Virus record (IMG/VR): IMGVR_UViG_3300028388_003908
Location: 79,152-143,151 of that record
Reading direction: 5' to 3' (one strand)
DNA: 64,000 nt
From: a virus
Shown here piece after piece: positions 22,512 through 32,224 of this stretch. Position numbers and translations under genes: made by a program. The notes under the pieces are model-generated. The model did no database searches. It was given only the letters and a program-made list of their open reading frames with translations, and had not been told where the DNA came from. Within the stretch, counting starts at the first letter, position 1, and the number at the start of each line of letters is the position of its first letter.

Positions 22512-25187
22512 TTAAAACAGAATCGTAATGTCCTTGCCTTCATGGTAAATCTTGTAAGACAGCCCTTGATTGACTTGATCTCTCACCCAATAAGCAAGCT
22601 CTACCGCCTGCACCTCGCTAAGCTCTTTAACATGAAAAACCGAGACAGATGACGCGCTGTCTTCCACGTTAGCAGAATCCTCATTTTGAGCACTGAGGGC
22701 GGGAGGATTATCCTCGGATTCGATCTCCTCTTGCTTAAAGATCTCGACAAGAGATTCTGGCAGATCATAGACGCGCTCTCCCTTCTTATTGGTCGAGTAG
22801 CCTTTTCTCAGATCTTTGAGATCATAAGGCACCGTCCAATCTTTACCGATCTCTACGTCTACGAGCAGAGGTATGGGCCAACCCTGCGCTTTGATAGCGC
22901 TATTTCTCACCATCGTCTTACAGACAAAATCAATCGCCTCACCCATAATGCTCTCATGGATCTCAAAAACAATCTCATCATGTACGGTCAAGATCATGCG
23001 GAATTTATCCGACCAACCGCGCTTCTTAACCCCCTTATAGATGAGACCCATGGCGAGCTTGGTAATGTCAGCGCTCGTCCCCTGCACAGGAGAATTTACG
23101 CTCTTGCGCTCGTCTTTAGAACGTAGCTTACGCTCTTTACTATTGATCTCTGGCATAGGCAAGACACGTCCGAAAGCGGTCTTAACGAACTCGTTTTTAG
23201 ACGAAAACTTATGCTGATTCTGCCACCAACCATAGAGCGTTCGATACGTCTTGATGAACGTATTATATTTCTCCTCACCCTCTTGCTCTGAACACTCGAT
23301 AGTGCGAACCACAGCGCGACCGGTACCGCCATAACAGAGCGCAAAATTGCAACCCTTAGCGTTCTGACGTAGCGCCTTCCATTCCTTCTTCTGCTTAGAA
23401 TCTTCCCCATAAAAAGCCACCGCGGTGAGCGTGTGAATATCCCCAATCTTATCTGACCCGCAAGGACAGATGGGTGGGGTCGGTCTTGGGAAGCCCTCCT
23501 CGTCAAGCTCTTGAGGAAACGTATTATTGCAATCTGAACAACGGAAGAACTCTCGAATCCATTTAGGCTCTCGGGACAGATTTGTGATCAAGCGTAACTC
23601 TACACCGGCGTAGTCAATAGCAGCCAGCCACCACCCTTCCTCTCGCGCTCGGATGCAAGATCTCATCTCACGCACACACTCAGGCTTAGACATATCATAG
23701 GTCGCAGGGATGCCCTGAAAAGGTACGCGACAACCGCCGTCTCTTGTCTTCTTAGGGTCTTTAGTCACCTTACAAGAGAAGCGCCCTGTATCGGTCGCAA
23801 ACTGATCAAATTTAGGCTTTAGCGTACCATCGACCGCCACGTCTTCGATCATCGGCACAAGATACTGAGACAGCGCCTTGGCTAACTCACGATAACGCTT
23901 GATCTTAGCAAGGAAAGGATACTCGGACTCTAGGTCCTCGATGAAGCGGTCAAGCACCTCTGCACCTGTTGCTACTTGACCGGACGCACCGGTTGTCTTA
24001 AGACCGGGAATCTGAAGTTCACGAAAAAGCAAACCCAACTGCTGAGGACTCGCTACGTCATAGATATACGGAAAATCCACGTCCTCTCGATCTCCCTCTC
24101 TTAAAAGAGAAGGCACGTTAACGGTGATCTTCCTCTTTAAAAGAATCGACCTCTCCATGTCACTGCGATCATAACGCTCGCCCTCTTTACGCGCTTCATT
24201 TATACGCGATTTATAATTGAGTTGACCATCTCCAATCTCGTTATAATCAAAACGATTTTCCGTGTTTGAGATCTCGCCCTTCATTATCTTGATATATGTA
24301 GGCTCAATATCTCTGCCAAGCAGATCAGAAGCCCCCTTGTAGACCTCTAACAGAGAATCGAACCATTCCTTCTGACCGTCTCGGGCTAGCTTTAATGTAC
24401 GCTCTCGGTCGACATATACGCGGTTACGGTGCATCCAGCGCACTGATGTGGCGCACATCTTTTCCAAGCCGTAAAGGAAGGTCGTGTGCTCGGGCGCTTC
24501 TGTATAGCGCTTATCCATCACCTCCCAAATCCTCAACGTACAGAGAGGGTCAGCGGCCGCATACCATACGCAAGGCTCCCAAGAAGGATCTAATGTCGAG
24601 TAATCCTTCACGTCCTCAAAAATCAGCTCGTTAAGCTCGATCATCTCCATGTTGACAAGGGTTTTAGAGAGATATTTCAAACCCTTCTTGCCTTTAGTCC
24701 TAGAATCAAGAAGATAAGCTAGGATATGCGTATCTTCCCAACCGAGATGATTATCCCAACGCTCCTCTCCTAGAGGCTTGTGACCGTTAAACTCAAGAAA
24801 CTCTAAATCGAAACCCGAGTTGTGAACCACAGGACGCGCCTTAACCTCAGGGTCAAACAATCGAGTAAACTCTTGAGCAAATAAACGCCATGAGACGTTA
24901 TGTTCCGAACCCGCTGAGTGCGCTAACGGGAAATAATATGCCTTGTTCTTTGTCGGGGCGATGCCCACACCCACAATCGAATCGACCGTGCGCCCATCAA
25001 ATACTCGATTATCAAGACCGGTCGTCTCAAGGTCTAATCCGTAAACCCCTAAAGGGGCGTTGATACACTCATCTACAGCCTGCGATAGATTGTCTGCCGT
25101 ACCCAAGATCAACTGAATCTCAGGGTCTAACATCCAATCCTTGCGCTTCACGTCAGGTCGTGATAGCGCCTCAAACAATTCAAACAC
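22512..25187 (-). CDS. polA: Family A DNA polymerase with 3'-5' exonuclease
   Basis: 891 residues from GTG 25187 behind AAGGAGCAGAC. The exonuclease has GLDLETTG (~50), HNSGFDLEFLE and YAAADPLCTLRIWE. The polymerase has motif A AAIDYAGVELRLIT (~521), motif B RQNAKGCNFALCYGG (~603) and motif C LTVHDEIVFEI (~732). There is no 5'-3' exonuclease domain, as in phage T7. Unusually, a ~40-residue Cys-rich insertion (CSDC at ~547 and CPC at ~575) sits between motif A and the DIHT helix, and ~90 extra residues follow the core. It is the main replicative polymerase. Confidence 0.93.
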   Translation of the reverse strand: MFELFEALSRPDVKRKDWMLDPEIQLILGTADNLSQAVDECINAPLGVYGLDLETTGLDNRVFDGRTVDSIVGVGIAPTKNKAYYFPLAHSAGSEHNVSWRLFAQEFTRLFDPEVKARPVVHNSGFDLEFLEFNGHKPLGEERWDNHLGWEDTHILAYLLDSRTKGKKGLKYLSKTLVNMEMIELNELIFEDVKDYSTLDPSWEPCVWYAAADPLCTLRIWEVMDKRYTEAPEHTTFLYGLEKMCATSVRWMHRNRVYVDRERTLKLARDGQKEWFDSLLEVYKGASDLLGRDIEPTYIKIMKGEISNTENRFDYNEIGDGQLNYKSRINEARKEGERYDRSDMERSILLKRKITVNVPSLLREGDREDVDFPYIYDVASPQQLGLLFRELQIPGLKTTGASGQVATGAEVLDRFIEDLESEYPFLAKIKRYRELAKALSQYLVPMIEDVAVDGTLKPKFDQFATDTGRFSCKVTKDPKKTRDGGCRVPFQGIPATYDMSKPECVREMRSCIRAREEGWWLAAIDYAGVELRLITNLSREPKWIREFFRCSDCNNTFPQELDEEGFPRPTPPICPCGSDKIGDIHTLTAVAFYGEDSKQKKEWKALRQNAKGCNFALCYGGTGRAVVRTIECSEQEGEEKYNTFIKTYRTLYGWWQNQHKFSSKNEFVKTAFGRVLPMPEINSKERKLRSKDERKSVNSPVQGTSADITKLAMGLIYKGVKKRGWSDKFRMILTVHDEIVFEIHESIMGEAIDFVCKTMVRNSAIKAQGWPIPLLVDVEIGKDWTVPYDLKDLRKGYSTNKKGERVYDLPESLVEIFKQEEIESEDNPPALSAQNEDSANVEDSASSVSVFHVKELSEVQAVELAYWVRDQVNQGLSYKIYHEGKDITILF

Positions 25188-25237
25188 GTCTGCTCCTTAG
25201 CGATAAGAGAGAGAGGCAAGCGCTTATTGGCTCACCC

Positions 25238-25254
25238 CTCTCTCTTATACTAAA
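25238..25254 (-). promoter_or_regulatory. -10-like element for DNA polymerase
   Basis: The minus strand reads GATTTAGTATAAGAGAGAGG, with TATAAG at 25249-25244, 57 bases upstream of the GTG. It lies between the sheath gene end and polA. Confidence 0.45.
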
Positions 25255-25265
25255 TCAGCAGATGA

Positions 25266-28200
25266 TTACACGGCGCTACGCACGTTGAACGTAAACTGGA
25301 TATAGAGGAGAGGGAACATCGGACGATAGTACGCCTCGATAAGAATCCCCGTTGGGTCCTCAGGATCCTGCGCTACGCTCACGCCGGTGAAGCTGTTGAT
25401 GATCTGCTCTGCAACCAATCTACGGAACATCTCATTAACGCGCCCCTCAATCTGATTGATCACAGCAGGCACAAACTTCTGACCGATATAATCGTTGGTC
25501 AGATTGCGCGCTCTCAGATGCACCTCGTCTGCGATCTGAATCACGGTAGGTGTCTTGGTCAGCGCGCTCGTCATGTCAGTGGTTAGACCATGACGGACAA
25601 CAATCTGTCCGCCTCTCTGTTGTAGCACGGTCACGCCAGAATTAGCTGTCTGATTCGCGTCCACAGCGTCAAGGTTGCGAGAGAGCGTATTGAAGCCAAG
25701 TACCTGCAAGCTCGTCCAAGGAGTCGCCACGTCAATCGTACCCGCGGTGGTCGCGGATGCGAGCGCTACTGCGAGATAACGACCATCTAGAAGATAGGTC
25801 TGAGAGACGCCCTGCACGTTCGTGATGGTTGACGAGACAATATCAGGATAAACAAGACGCACTCTTGAGTTCTTAGTAATAGACGCGAGACGCTGTGCTT
25901 CCTTAGGCTGTGTGCCAGCAGGGAAACCAACAATCGCTGTGCGCTCTGATCTATAACGCAAGCTAGACTGAATGTCACAATGACGTGACAGCTCAGTAAG
26001 AATAGCGTCATTAGCAGGGACGAGAGGCACGATAATAGAGGGAGAGAGACCGGTAAGGATCTCACCCTCAGACTCAGTAATCGAAGCGAGAATCTGAGCC
26101 GTTGTAAGCTCTGTCTCACCCTCCAACAAAGGCACCTGCTTAAGTGCAATCGCGCTCGCGCCATTCACAAAAGCGTAATAGGCTGCCATCGTCAGAGAGT
26201 TCTGAGGAGATATATCACCAAACTCTGCGATCACGTCCGAGATACGAGTAAACACCGCTGTGCCGAACACACTCTTATTACGGACAATATCGAGGTAATA
26301 AGTGCTACCGATAGAGGGCTCACGATTAACATCAATATCCCCCGCGTTGGCAAACGTCTCGACATAGACGGTCTCCCCAACGGTCACGCCTGACGTGTTC
26401 TCTACAATCAGAGACACACCAGGGATCACCTTCACAGGCAACGTGCTATTGGTCAAAATCGTCTTGCTAGACACAAAGGTCAAGGTCGCGTTCGCGCCTG
26501 TAGGATAACGCTGTCCGCCATCTCTCGCCAACACGGTGAGACGTAGCCCGGTCACGCTGTCCACATAGGTCTGACCAACAACACCATCTGCACCGGTCGC
26601 GCTCAAAACTGAGGTGCCCGCTGAACCTGAACCGGCAGGGTTATCCGAGGTCACGACAAAGCCTTGATAAGGCGCCTCGCCCACAACGCTGTCGCCAGCG
26701 TTAATGCCAAGACCGCTACCGATCTCATCTACGCCGGTTGAGCTACTAAAGGTGATGTTAGAATCAATCCCTACGTTCAAGCTCTCAAACGTCACATAAG
26801 AACGACCCGCCACGTCCTCAGTGAGATAGGTAATCCCATAAGTAGTGACGAAATCTCCTTGTAGCGCGCTCACGCTCTGAATGTCCGTTGAGAACATGAA
26901 GGCGCGTAGAGCAAGCTGACCGCCTTGAGCGAGATGAGAATTCAACGCGCTTGAGAAGGCTGACGCGCTCACAGCGCTGGTCGTAAACGTATCACCTGCG
27001 GTTAGAGAGAATCTGTCGTTAGCAGACCCCTCACCTACCTCGATGTAAGCGTTCACAGACACAGGCAAATGAGCGTGAATCAGATTACCGTTGACCACAG
27101 AGGTCGTACCGATAACAGAGTCGATCAAATCTGCGATCTGTTGGGCGCTTCTGGTCGTACCGTCTGCGTTACCGTCTAGTAGATCTATGTTGTGAGACTG
27201 ACCGTTGACCACAAGAGAGAGCAGATTATTTGCGCTCTCAGTGCCGGTGCCGTCATACAAGGTCACCCCTGCGAGAGATCCGCTCGTCTCGTCCCAACCC
27301 ATATCAAGGGTCAGAAGAATATCAAGCGAGCGTCCGAGAGGTGCAGAGGTCGCCACGGTACCTGCAACAAGACCACAAGCCTCTGCGAGATCCCCTCCGG
27401 AGACAACCTCAATGGTGTTTCTAGTGAGCGACACATAACGAGCACCTGCAACAAAGCGAGAGCGCAGAATCAAGCGATCTCTGAGGAACTGGTTATTACC
27501 ATCGCTAGTGTCGGTTGAGACGAAATCCGCAACGGGCAGAATACCGAACTTGCTCTGACTGCCATCTGCAATATCAACATCAACACCGATGACCTGAGCT
27601 AGATCATCCACGCTTGTGACGAACTCGATATATCCGTAAATGTCGGCAGCCGCCACATCCGTTAGTGTAAAGACCATGCGACCGATTGAATCGGCGGTCA
27701 CCTCAAGAGAGGTCGTGCCCGCTCCGTCATCAGAAATCACGCCATCAAAGACTGCCTGCAATTGATCTTGTATCTCTTGAGCAAGCTCGGCTGCCGTGTA
27801 TGAAGCATTCGGAATAGTCACGGTAACGTCTGTACGAGAGACAAGTCCTGCGCCCGTAATGCCTACATAAGACACGCTCAACTCATCATGGTCCCCCGCC
27901 ACAATGGTGACGCTATCAGAACCGAGAGCAGACATAGCGGTATAAGACGCTTCTACGCTCTGAGAGGCGACATTAATGGCGTTCACAAGGGTTGACACGT
28001 CACCCGCAGGATTGCTCACATTAACGCTCAAAGCCTGACCGTCAACCTCTAGAAGCAAGGTGCCGTCTAGATCGAGAGTCGTCCCGTTAGACGCTACGGT
28101 GTAATCAAGAGGAGCGCCTACAATGGTCGCCTTATTAATGCTGAGATCGAGATCAATCCCGTTAAGGGTTGTCGAGTCGATATCCATCTCAAAGCTCAGA

Positions 28201-30047
28201 GAGCCGAGCAGATAAGGACCAAAGCCAGGTGTCGTGTAGAGCGCAGGAGTGCCGTTAAAGTCCTGAAACTGAACGGTGACGGTCTCTTCTACAGGAACCC
28301 CGCCCTCGATACGGGCGTCAGAGATAAGCTCGCTTCCTGATGGGAAGTTCACATCAACAACAGCGAGATCGGTGCCCTTGCCGGTGTAGCGTACACCATA
28401 AAGATTGCTCGTACCTCTAGTGACGCGATAAGAACCTACCCCGCTACGGTCCGCGACAACAGCGGTAAGCTCATAGCCGCCACCATTAACCACAGCCTCT
28501 GTCTGTAACAGGTTGTAGTAGAACGTAGCGAAAACCTTATGACCGGCAGGAACAGGTCTAGCCAAGACGATAGATGAATCTTGAGGATTAACCCTAGCGA
28601 CCGCAACGTCGGAGCGCTCAAGAGCGTCTGCCAACGTGTAGCCTGTCTTAACCTGCACAAGATCGGTGCGTGAGGTGGGAGTGCCAGTCCCCGTACCATC
28701 AACAGGCTGTGCAGGTAGCTTAAACGTGTTTGCTACGATTCTGCCGTTGATCACATGAGCAGAACACTCAGCAAGGAACATACGGTTATCCATATTTGAA
28801 GGGATAACCTTTGTTGTTGGGAAGCTAGAGCCCTCAACAGCGGTAGGCAGAGTAGCGCTACCCCAAAGGATCTTGTCGTCCTTGAGAACCCAATTTACGC
28901 CCTCGATGTATGTTGTGGCAGGTGAATTACCTGTCGCTACATCAGAGACTCTAGTGACCTCTCTTACACCCCTAGCAGGAATATAATCGAACTGATCCTT
29001 GAAAGGATTAAAGGCATAATCAACGGTGAGCGTAGAGCCAACCTTAGGCGCCTCACTAAGAGTGATCGCACCGGTAGCACCATCTACAGAGAGAGGTGTG
29101 ACGCTCACGCCATCTACCAACACAGACACATCGGAGACGTTCGTGGTCACGATACCAGAGCCGGTACCATCGGTAATAGGATTGTAGTTGGTGTGGAAGA
29201 TGGTCTTACGCGCAGAACCCGTCTGACCTTGGAAGATCCCGAGCGCGTCATTTGCAGTACCGCCTCCAACCACAATCGAACCATCGGCGGTCAACTCGAG
29301 GTTGTCTACTCCGAAGTTATCCGTAAAGACGGCTGCCTCTAGACTGCCCTTATTGGCTGTCGTGTTAACAGCGATCACAGCGCGAGCAAGATTATCCGCT
29401 CTGTTGGTGTTAACAAGAGGAAGACTGACGGTCACAGACACGCCATCTACAACAAGAGAAAGCGTGTTTGCTCCTGCGGTGAAGCCGTAATCGTCTGTGC
29501 TCTTCTTGACAACGCGGAGAGCGGTGCGCTCAGCGGTAATCTGATTGCTCAGATCCTCACCTACAACCGAGGTATCGTTTCGGTCAAAGAAGTAGGTGAG
29601 ATAAACGACATCCCCATCCTTAGGCGCTTGCGCGAGAGACACAATACCATTGACCCCATCAACAGCGAGCACTACAGCAGGATCGCCATTAATGGTCGCG
29701 CTCACAGAGGCGGGACTTGTTGTAGGGGTGCCCGTACCGTCTCCTGTGACGATAGGCCACAGCTTGGTTCTAACACGCGCTGAAGCGCCATCAAAATCCC
29801 CTAGGCTATAAGAGCCGTCAGGATTAACAGCGAGCACAGCGCGAGCGCTCATATCCTCTTCAACGATTTGCTGATCTACGGTCGCAGAGCTTCCGCGGAC
29901 CAAGGTCAATCCGTTAGATTCGATTGTCTCTCTGCCCGTACCGATGAACAGAGGAACACGGCCTGAAACGGTCGTGTCAGGTGTCGGTGTTTCAAAAACC
30001 GATTGCGTATATACGCCAGGTGGCGCGTAGCCTCCACTAATAGCCAT
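25266..30047 (-). CDS. Tail sheath protein, unusually large
   Basis: 1593 residues from ATG 30047 (AAAGGGAGTTGACC upstream; an in-frame TTG two codons earlier is less likely). The N-terminus has the sheath signature (GYAPPGVYTQSVFETPTPDT) and the last ~350 residues match sheath C-domains: RTAIVGFPAG, VRLVYPD, YLDGRYLAVALA, and the end LLYIQFTFNVRSAV. Between them lie ~1100 residues of repetitive beta domains (for example DGVNGIVSLAQAPKDGDVV and DGATGAITLSEAPKVGSTL). Sheaths are usually 400-700 residues. It forms the contractile tube, which makes this a myovirus. Confidence 0.85.
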   Translation of the reverse strand: MAISGGYAPPGVYTQSVFETPTPDTTVSGRVPLFIGTGRETIESNGLTLVRGSSATVDQQIVEEDMSARAVLAVNPDGSYSLGDFDGASARVRTKLWPIVTGDGTGTPTTSPASVSATINGDPAVVLAVDGVNGIVSLAQAPKDGDVVYLTYFFDRNDTSVVGEDLSNQITAERTALRVVKKSTDDYGFTAGANTLSLVVDGVSVTVSLPLVNTNRADNLARAVIAVNTTANKGSLEAAVFTDNFGVDNLELTADGSIVVGGGTANDALGIFQGQTGSARKTIFHTNYNPITDGTGSGIVTTNVSDVSVLVDGVSVTPLSVDGATGAITLSEAPKVGSTLTVDYAFNPFKDQFDYIPARGVREVTRVSDVATGNSPATTYIEGVNWVLKDDKILWGSATLPTAVEGSSFPTTKVIPSNMDNRMFLAECSAHVINGRIVANTFKLPAQPVDGTGTGTPTSRTDLVQVKTGYTLADALERSDVAVARVNPQDSSIVLARPVPAGHKVFATFYYNLLQTEAVVNGGGYELTAVVADRSGVGSYRVTRGTSNLYGVRYTGKGTDLAVVDVNFPSGSELISDARIEGGVPVEETVTVQFQDFNGTPALYTTPGFGPYLLGSLSFEMDIDSTTLNGIDLDLSINKATIVGAPLDYTVASNGTTLDLDGTLLLEVDGQALSVNVSNPAGDVSTLVNAINVASQSVEASYTAMSALGSDSVTIVAGDHDELSVSYVGITGAGLVSRTDVTVTIPNASYTAAELAQEIQDQLQAVFDGVISDDGAGTTSLEVTADSIGRMVFTLTDVAAADIYGYIEFVTSVDDLAQVIGVDVDIADGSQSKFGILPVADFVSTDTSDGNNQFLRDRLILRSRFVAGARYVSLTRNTIEVVSGGDLAEACGLVAGTVATSAPLGRSLDILLTLDMGWDETSGSLAGVTLYDGTGTESANNLLSLVVNGQSHNIDLLDGNADGTTRSAQQIADLIDSVIGTTSVVNGNLIHAHLPVSVNAYIEVGEGSANDRFSLTAGDTFTTSAVSASAFSSALNSHLAQGGQLALRAFMFSTDIQSVSALQGDFVTTYGITYLTEDVAGRSYVTFESLNVGIDSNITFSSSTGVDEIGSGLGINAGDSVVGEAPYQGFVVTSDNPAGSGSAGTSVLSATGADGVVGQTYVDSVTGLRLTVLARDGGQRYPTGANATLTFVSSKTILTNSTLPVKVIPGVSLIVENTSGVTVGETVYVETFANAGDIDVNREPSIGSTYYLDIVRNKSVFGTAVFTRISDVIAEFGDISPQNSLTMAAYYAFVNGASAIALKQVPLLEGETELTTAQILASITESEGEILTGLSPSIIVPLVPANDAILTELSRHCDIQSSLRYRSERTAIVGFPAGTQPKEAQRLASITKNSRVRLVYPDIVSSTITNVQGVSQTYLLDGRYLAVALASATTAGTIDVATPWTSLQVLGFNTLSRNLDAVDANQTANSGVTVLQQRGGQIVVRHGLTTDMTSALTKTPTVIQIADEVHLRARNLTNDYIGQKFVPAVINQIEGRVNEMFRRLVAEQIINSFTGVSVAQDPEDPTGILIEAYYRPMFPLLYIQFTFNVRSAV

Positions 30048-30049
30048 GG

Positions 30050-30475
30050 TCAACTCCCTTTAGCTTCTGTTTGAGTGTTCTTGATAATCTCCATAGCACC
30101 GTCTCGGTAATCTTTAAGTACCTCACCGGCTTCTCTATGCAAGGAATATGTGCCATCATCCTCTCGTAAAAGATCATATCCGGTCGCACCCTCGTTATCG
30201 TTGAGAATGTCCCATTTGTCTTTACGTCTCTGATAGATCGCGTCCCATTTCTGTCGAGCGTCCTCACCGATCACACGGTCAAAGTCCAAGTCCAAGGATT
30301 CAATCCCCGTAGATTGGACCTCTAAAGAACCGCTCACGTCAGAGGAGAAGCCTACAGATAGATCTTTCTTCTCCGAGTAAGCGATCTGACCGCAGTCGCA
30401 AGACACGCTCTCTAAAGTAGACCTCTTACGAAAAGAAAGTCCACACGAGTCGCAGAGATAACGGATAATCGGCAT
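30050..30475 (-). CDS. FmdB-like zinc-ribbon protein, tail-gene neighbour
   Basis: 141 residues from ATG 30475 behind AGAGGACAAT. It starts MPIIRYLCDSCGLSFRKRST and continues with SCDCGQIAYS, a Cys4 ribbon. The rest (VIGEDARQKWDAIYQRRKDK) is helical and recurs in phage proteins beside sheath genes. It directly precedes the sheath gene, and its TGA sits in the sheath leader. Probably a tail assembly accessory. A small inverted repeat, CGCTATTACCTAGCG, lies in its leader. Confidence 0.65.
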   Translation of the reverse strand: MPIIRYLCDSCGLSFRKRSTLESVSCDCGQIAYSEKKDLSVGFSSDVSGSLEVQSTGIESLDLDFDRVIGEDARQKWDAIYQRRKDKWDILNDNEGATGYDLLREDDGTYSLHREAGEVLKDYRDGAMEIIKNTQTEAKGS

Positions 30476-30526
30476 ATTGTCCTCTCATGTATCGCTAGGT
30501 AATAGCGTTTAAAGATTAACAATATA

Positions 30527-31645
30527 TCAAAGCACCGTAGGTATCACTACCTCCGTACCGATACCGGATATCATATCCCCTGCTGGAGCGATCTCAAAAG
30601 GCACCACACCTTCTGTCGTTAAATAATAAATGGGGATGTAAACGGGCTCATGCACAAACCAATTTGTCTGCGCTGTAAATGAGATCGAACCCGTATAAAA
30701 GTAATCATCTCCGTTCTCGTCATAAACCTCTTCTGCCTCGCCCCCTAGGTTTACCTCAGAGATATCCACTCCCATGTCTGTTAAGGACTTACGCAGAGAC
30801 GACCAAATCCAAACCACCGTTCTGTCGCAAATATCTGCTTGAGAATGAGGATCTCTAGCGATTAGCTCTATGTCTACAGACACATCCCAACGCCCGCCAT
30901 ATTCTTGAGATACAATCTCGGGCGTCTCGTTAACCAACACCACCTGCTGATCACCTTCTTTGAGCTTGCGTCCGAAAGCAAGTATCGCCCCCTGCACAAT
31001 GTTGTTATATGCGCTGGCTGGCTTGACCGTGAAAGGACCTTCTTGTCCAGAATCAACCGTGTAGCGCGCCTCCAAAGAAAGCCCGTTAGGTAGTGCCTCG
31101 TTAAGTGTCACCGTGCCCGTCTCATAATCCAGCGTATATTCGCTCGTTCTCACCAAACGCATAGACGGATACTCGATCAGTCTTAAAGACCCCTCTAAGG
31201 GCACGTCCAATAGCTGTACCTCGCTACCTACAACAATAGGTGAGGTCTCTAAGCGTCTCTCATATCGGTGAGCGTAGACGTGAAAGCTATGTCCGGACAC
31301 ATTAGCGTTGGGATCGTCAAAAATCTTAATGACGTAGACGCCGGGGGAATTAGCGCTCGCCATCGCGTCCTCTTTGACCCACTCGATAGATCCGTAAGGC
31401 TTGAATTCCTTTAGACGTGCTAAACTAACTGTGCTCTTAACCGTACCTATGAAGTTATCAGGACTAAGCACGATATTTGAAGCTCCTCCTGTTCTTACGA
31501 CCATACCGAACTGAGGACGCTCCTCAAAGCTATACTTACCTTGTATGTTATTGGACAATCCAACATAACGTGGATCGTCATTCCAAAAGCCCCTAAGCTC
31601 ATGGATGATTCTATCTCTGACCGCAAGCGTAAGATGGGCGAACAT
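30527..31645 (-). CDS. Tail/neck structural protein (putative tail completion)
   Basis: 372 residues from ATG 31645, overlapping the stop of the preceding gene (TAATG). The start is helical (FAHLTLAVRDRIIHELRGFW). It then has Ig-like beta domains (residues ~90-200) and a C-terminal alpha/beta part typical of tail-terminator/completion proteins (TVVWIWSSLRKSLTDMGVDI; YTGSISFTAQTNWFVHEPVY). It lies 50 bases from the zinc-ribbon gene and close to the sheath. Exact role inferred from position. Confidence 0.6.
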   Translation of the reverse strand: MFAHLTLAVRDRIIHELRGFWNDDPRYVGLSNNIQGKYSFEERPQFGMVVRTGGASNIVLSPDNFIGTVKSTVSLARLKEFKPYGSIEWVKEDAMASANSPGVYVIKIFDDPNANVSGHSFHVYAHRYERRLETSPIVVGSEVQLLDVPLEGSLRLIEYPSMRLVRTSEYTLDYETGTVTLNEALPNGLSLEARYTVDSGQEGPFTVKPASAYNNIVQGAILAFGRKLKEGDQQVVLVNETPEIVSQEYGGRWDVSVDIELIARDPHSQADICDRTVVWIWSSLRKSLTDMGVDISEVNLGGEAEEVYDENGDDYFYTGSISFTAQTNWFVHEPVYIPIYYLTTEGVVPFEIAPAGDMISGIGTEVVIPTVL

Positions 31646-31851
31646 TACTGATCCCCTTCCTTGTGCAGTACGACCCTCAACGTGTCATTAATGATCTGTA
31701 GCGTTACCTTATGTCCGTGATCATGATTTATCGCATACTCAAGACCTGAGCTGTCTATCTTGACAACCTCTAAACGAGATACGTCAGGTACGCGCTTAGG
31801 TTCTGTACCGATCAAAATGACAGGCTGAGTTCTTTCCATGTCATTACTCAT
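31645..31851 (-). CDS. Small unknown protein upstream of tail gene
   Basis: 68 residues from ATG 31851 behind AGAGGAGGTGACGCT. Mixed beta-like sequence (LEVVKIDSSGLEYAINHDHG). It is coupled by TAATG overlap to the tail protein. No family recognised. Confidence 0.5.
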   Translation of the reverse strand: MSNDMERTQPVILIGTEPKRVPDVSRLEVVKIDSSGLEYAINHDHGHKVTLQIINDTLRVVLHKEGDQ

Positions 31852-31928
31852 AGCGTCACCTCCTCTTTAAACACAGAGGCTATAGACGCTTAAAAAGGTA
31901 ATCACCCCCAAGGATTTTAGACCGATTC

Positions 31929-32047
31929 TTATGGTTGAGAGAAGACGCTTACCCGACCCATAGAGATTGTCACATCAATAGCAAAGTTCTTCTCAAGTTC
32001 CCCCCATGAATATGGAACCTTATCATAATCAAAATGAGCTATACCTA
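31929..32047 (-). pseudogene. Orphan coding stretch, probable frameshifted C-terminus of the 32048-32224 gene
   Basis: Directly after the TAG of the 58-residue module protein, the -1 frame stays open for 40 codons with protein-like sequence (VGIAHFDYDKVPYSWGELEK, NFAIDVTISMGRVSVFSQP) and ends at TAA 31931-31929. It has no start codon or ribosome site of its own, and the frame upstream is closed by TAG nine bases before the switch zone. A one-base indel in an originally ~100-residue gene explains it; programmed frameshifting is possible but no slippery heptamer is seen. Confidence 0.5.
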
Positions 32048-32224
32048 CTACGCTGACACAGATCTAGGATTCACGCGCTCTCCGAGATTATTAATCTCTC
32101 CTGCGACCTGCTGGCTTAAACCTCTAAGATCCACCATACGACCTGCGGTGCGACCCATGCCTTGCTCAAGACGTGCTACGCGCTGTTGTAACTCACGGAT
32201 CATTTCACTTGCTGTTCTTCTCAT
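32048..32224 (-). CDS. Module protein MRRTASEMIRELQQRVARLE (short or truncated)
   Basis: 58 residues from ATG 32224. The earlier ATG at 32242 lies inside the Shine-Dalgarno site GAAAGGATCTCCCC, so it is rejected. The first 20 residues are a predicted amphipathic helix shared with the genes at 33202, 36516, 51835 and partly 9731. The remainder (GRTAGRMVDLRGLSQQVAGE) has no known family. It appears to lose its C-terminus by frameshift at ~32050. Its leader (32225-32285) is nearly the same as that of the 32912-33202 gene. Confidence 0.55.
   Translation of the reverse strand: MRRTASEMIRELQQRVARLEQGMGRTAGRMVDLRGLSQQVAGEINNLGERVNPRSVSA

Noticed and set aside
27192-27518. Plus-strand open frames inside the sheath gene
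   Set aside because: They lie opposite a well-supported 1593-residue coding frame and have no protein-like features; antisense shadows.
32048-32060. Programmed -1 frameshift producing a longer module protein
   Set aside because: No slippery heptamer or downstream pseudoknot seen in the short window where the shift must occur; an indel is simpler.
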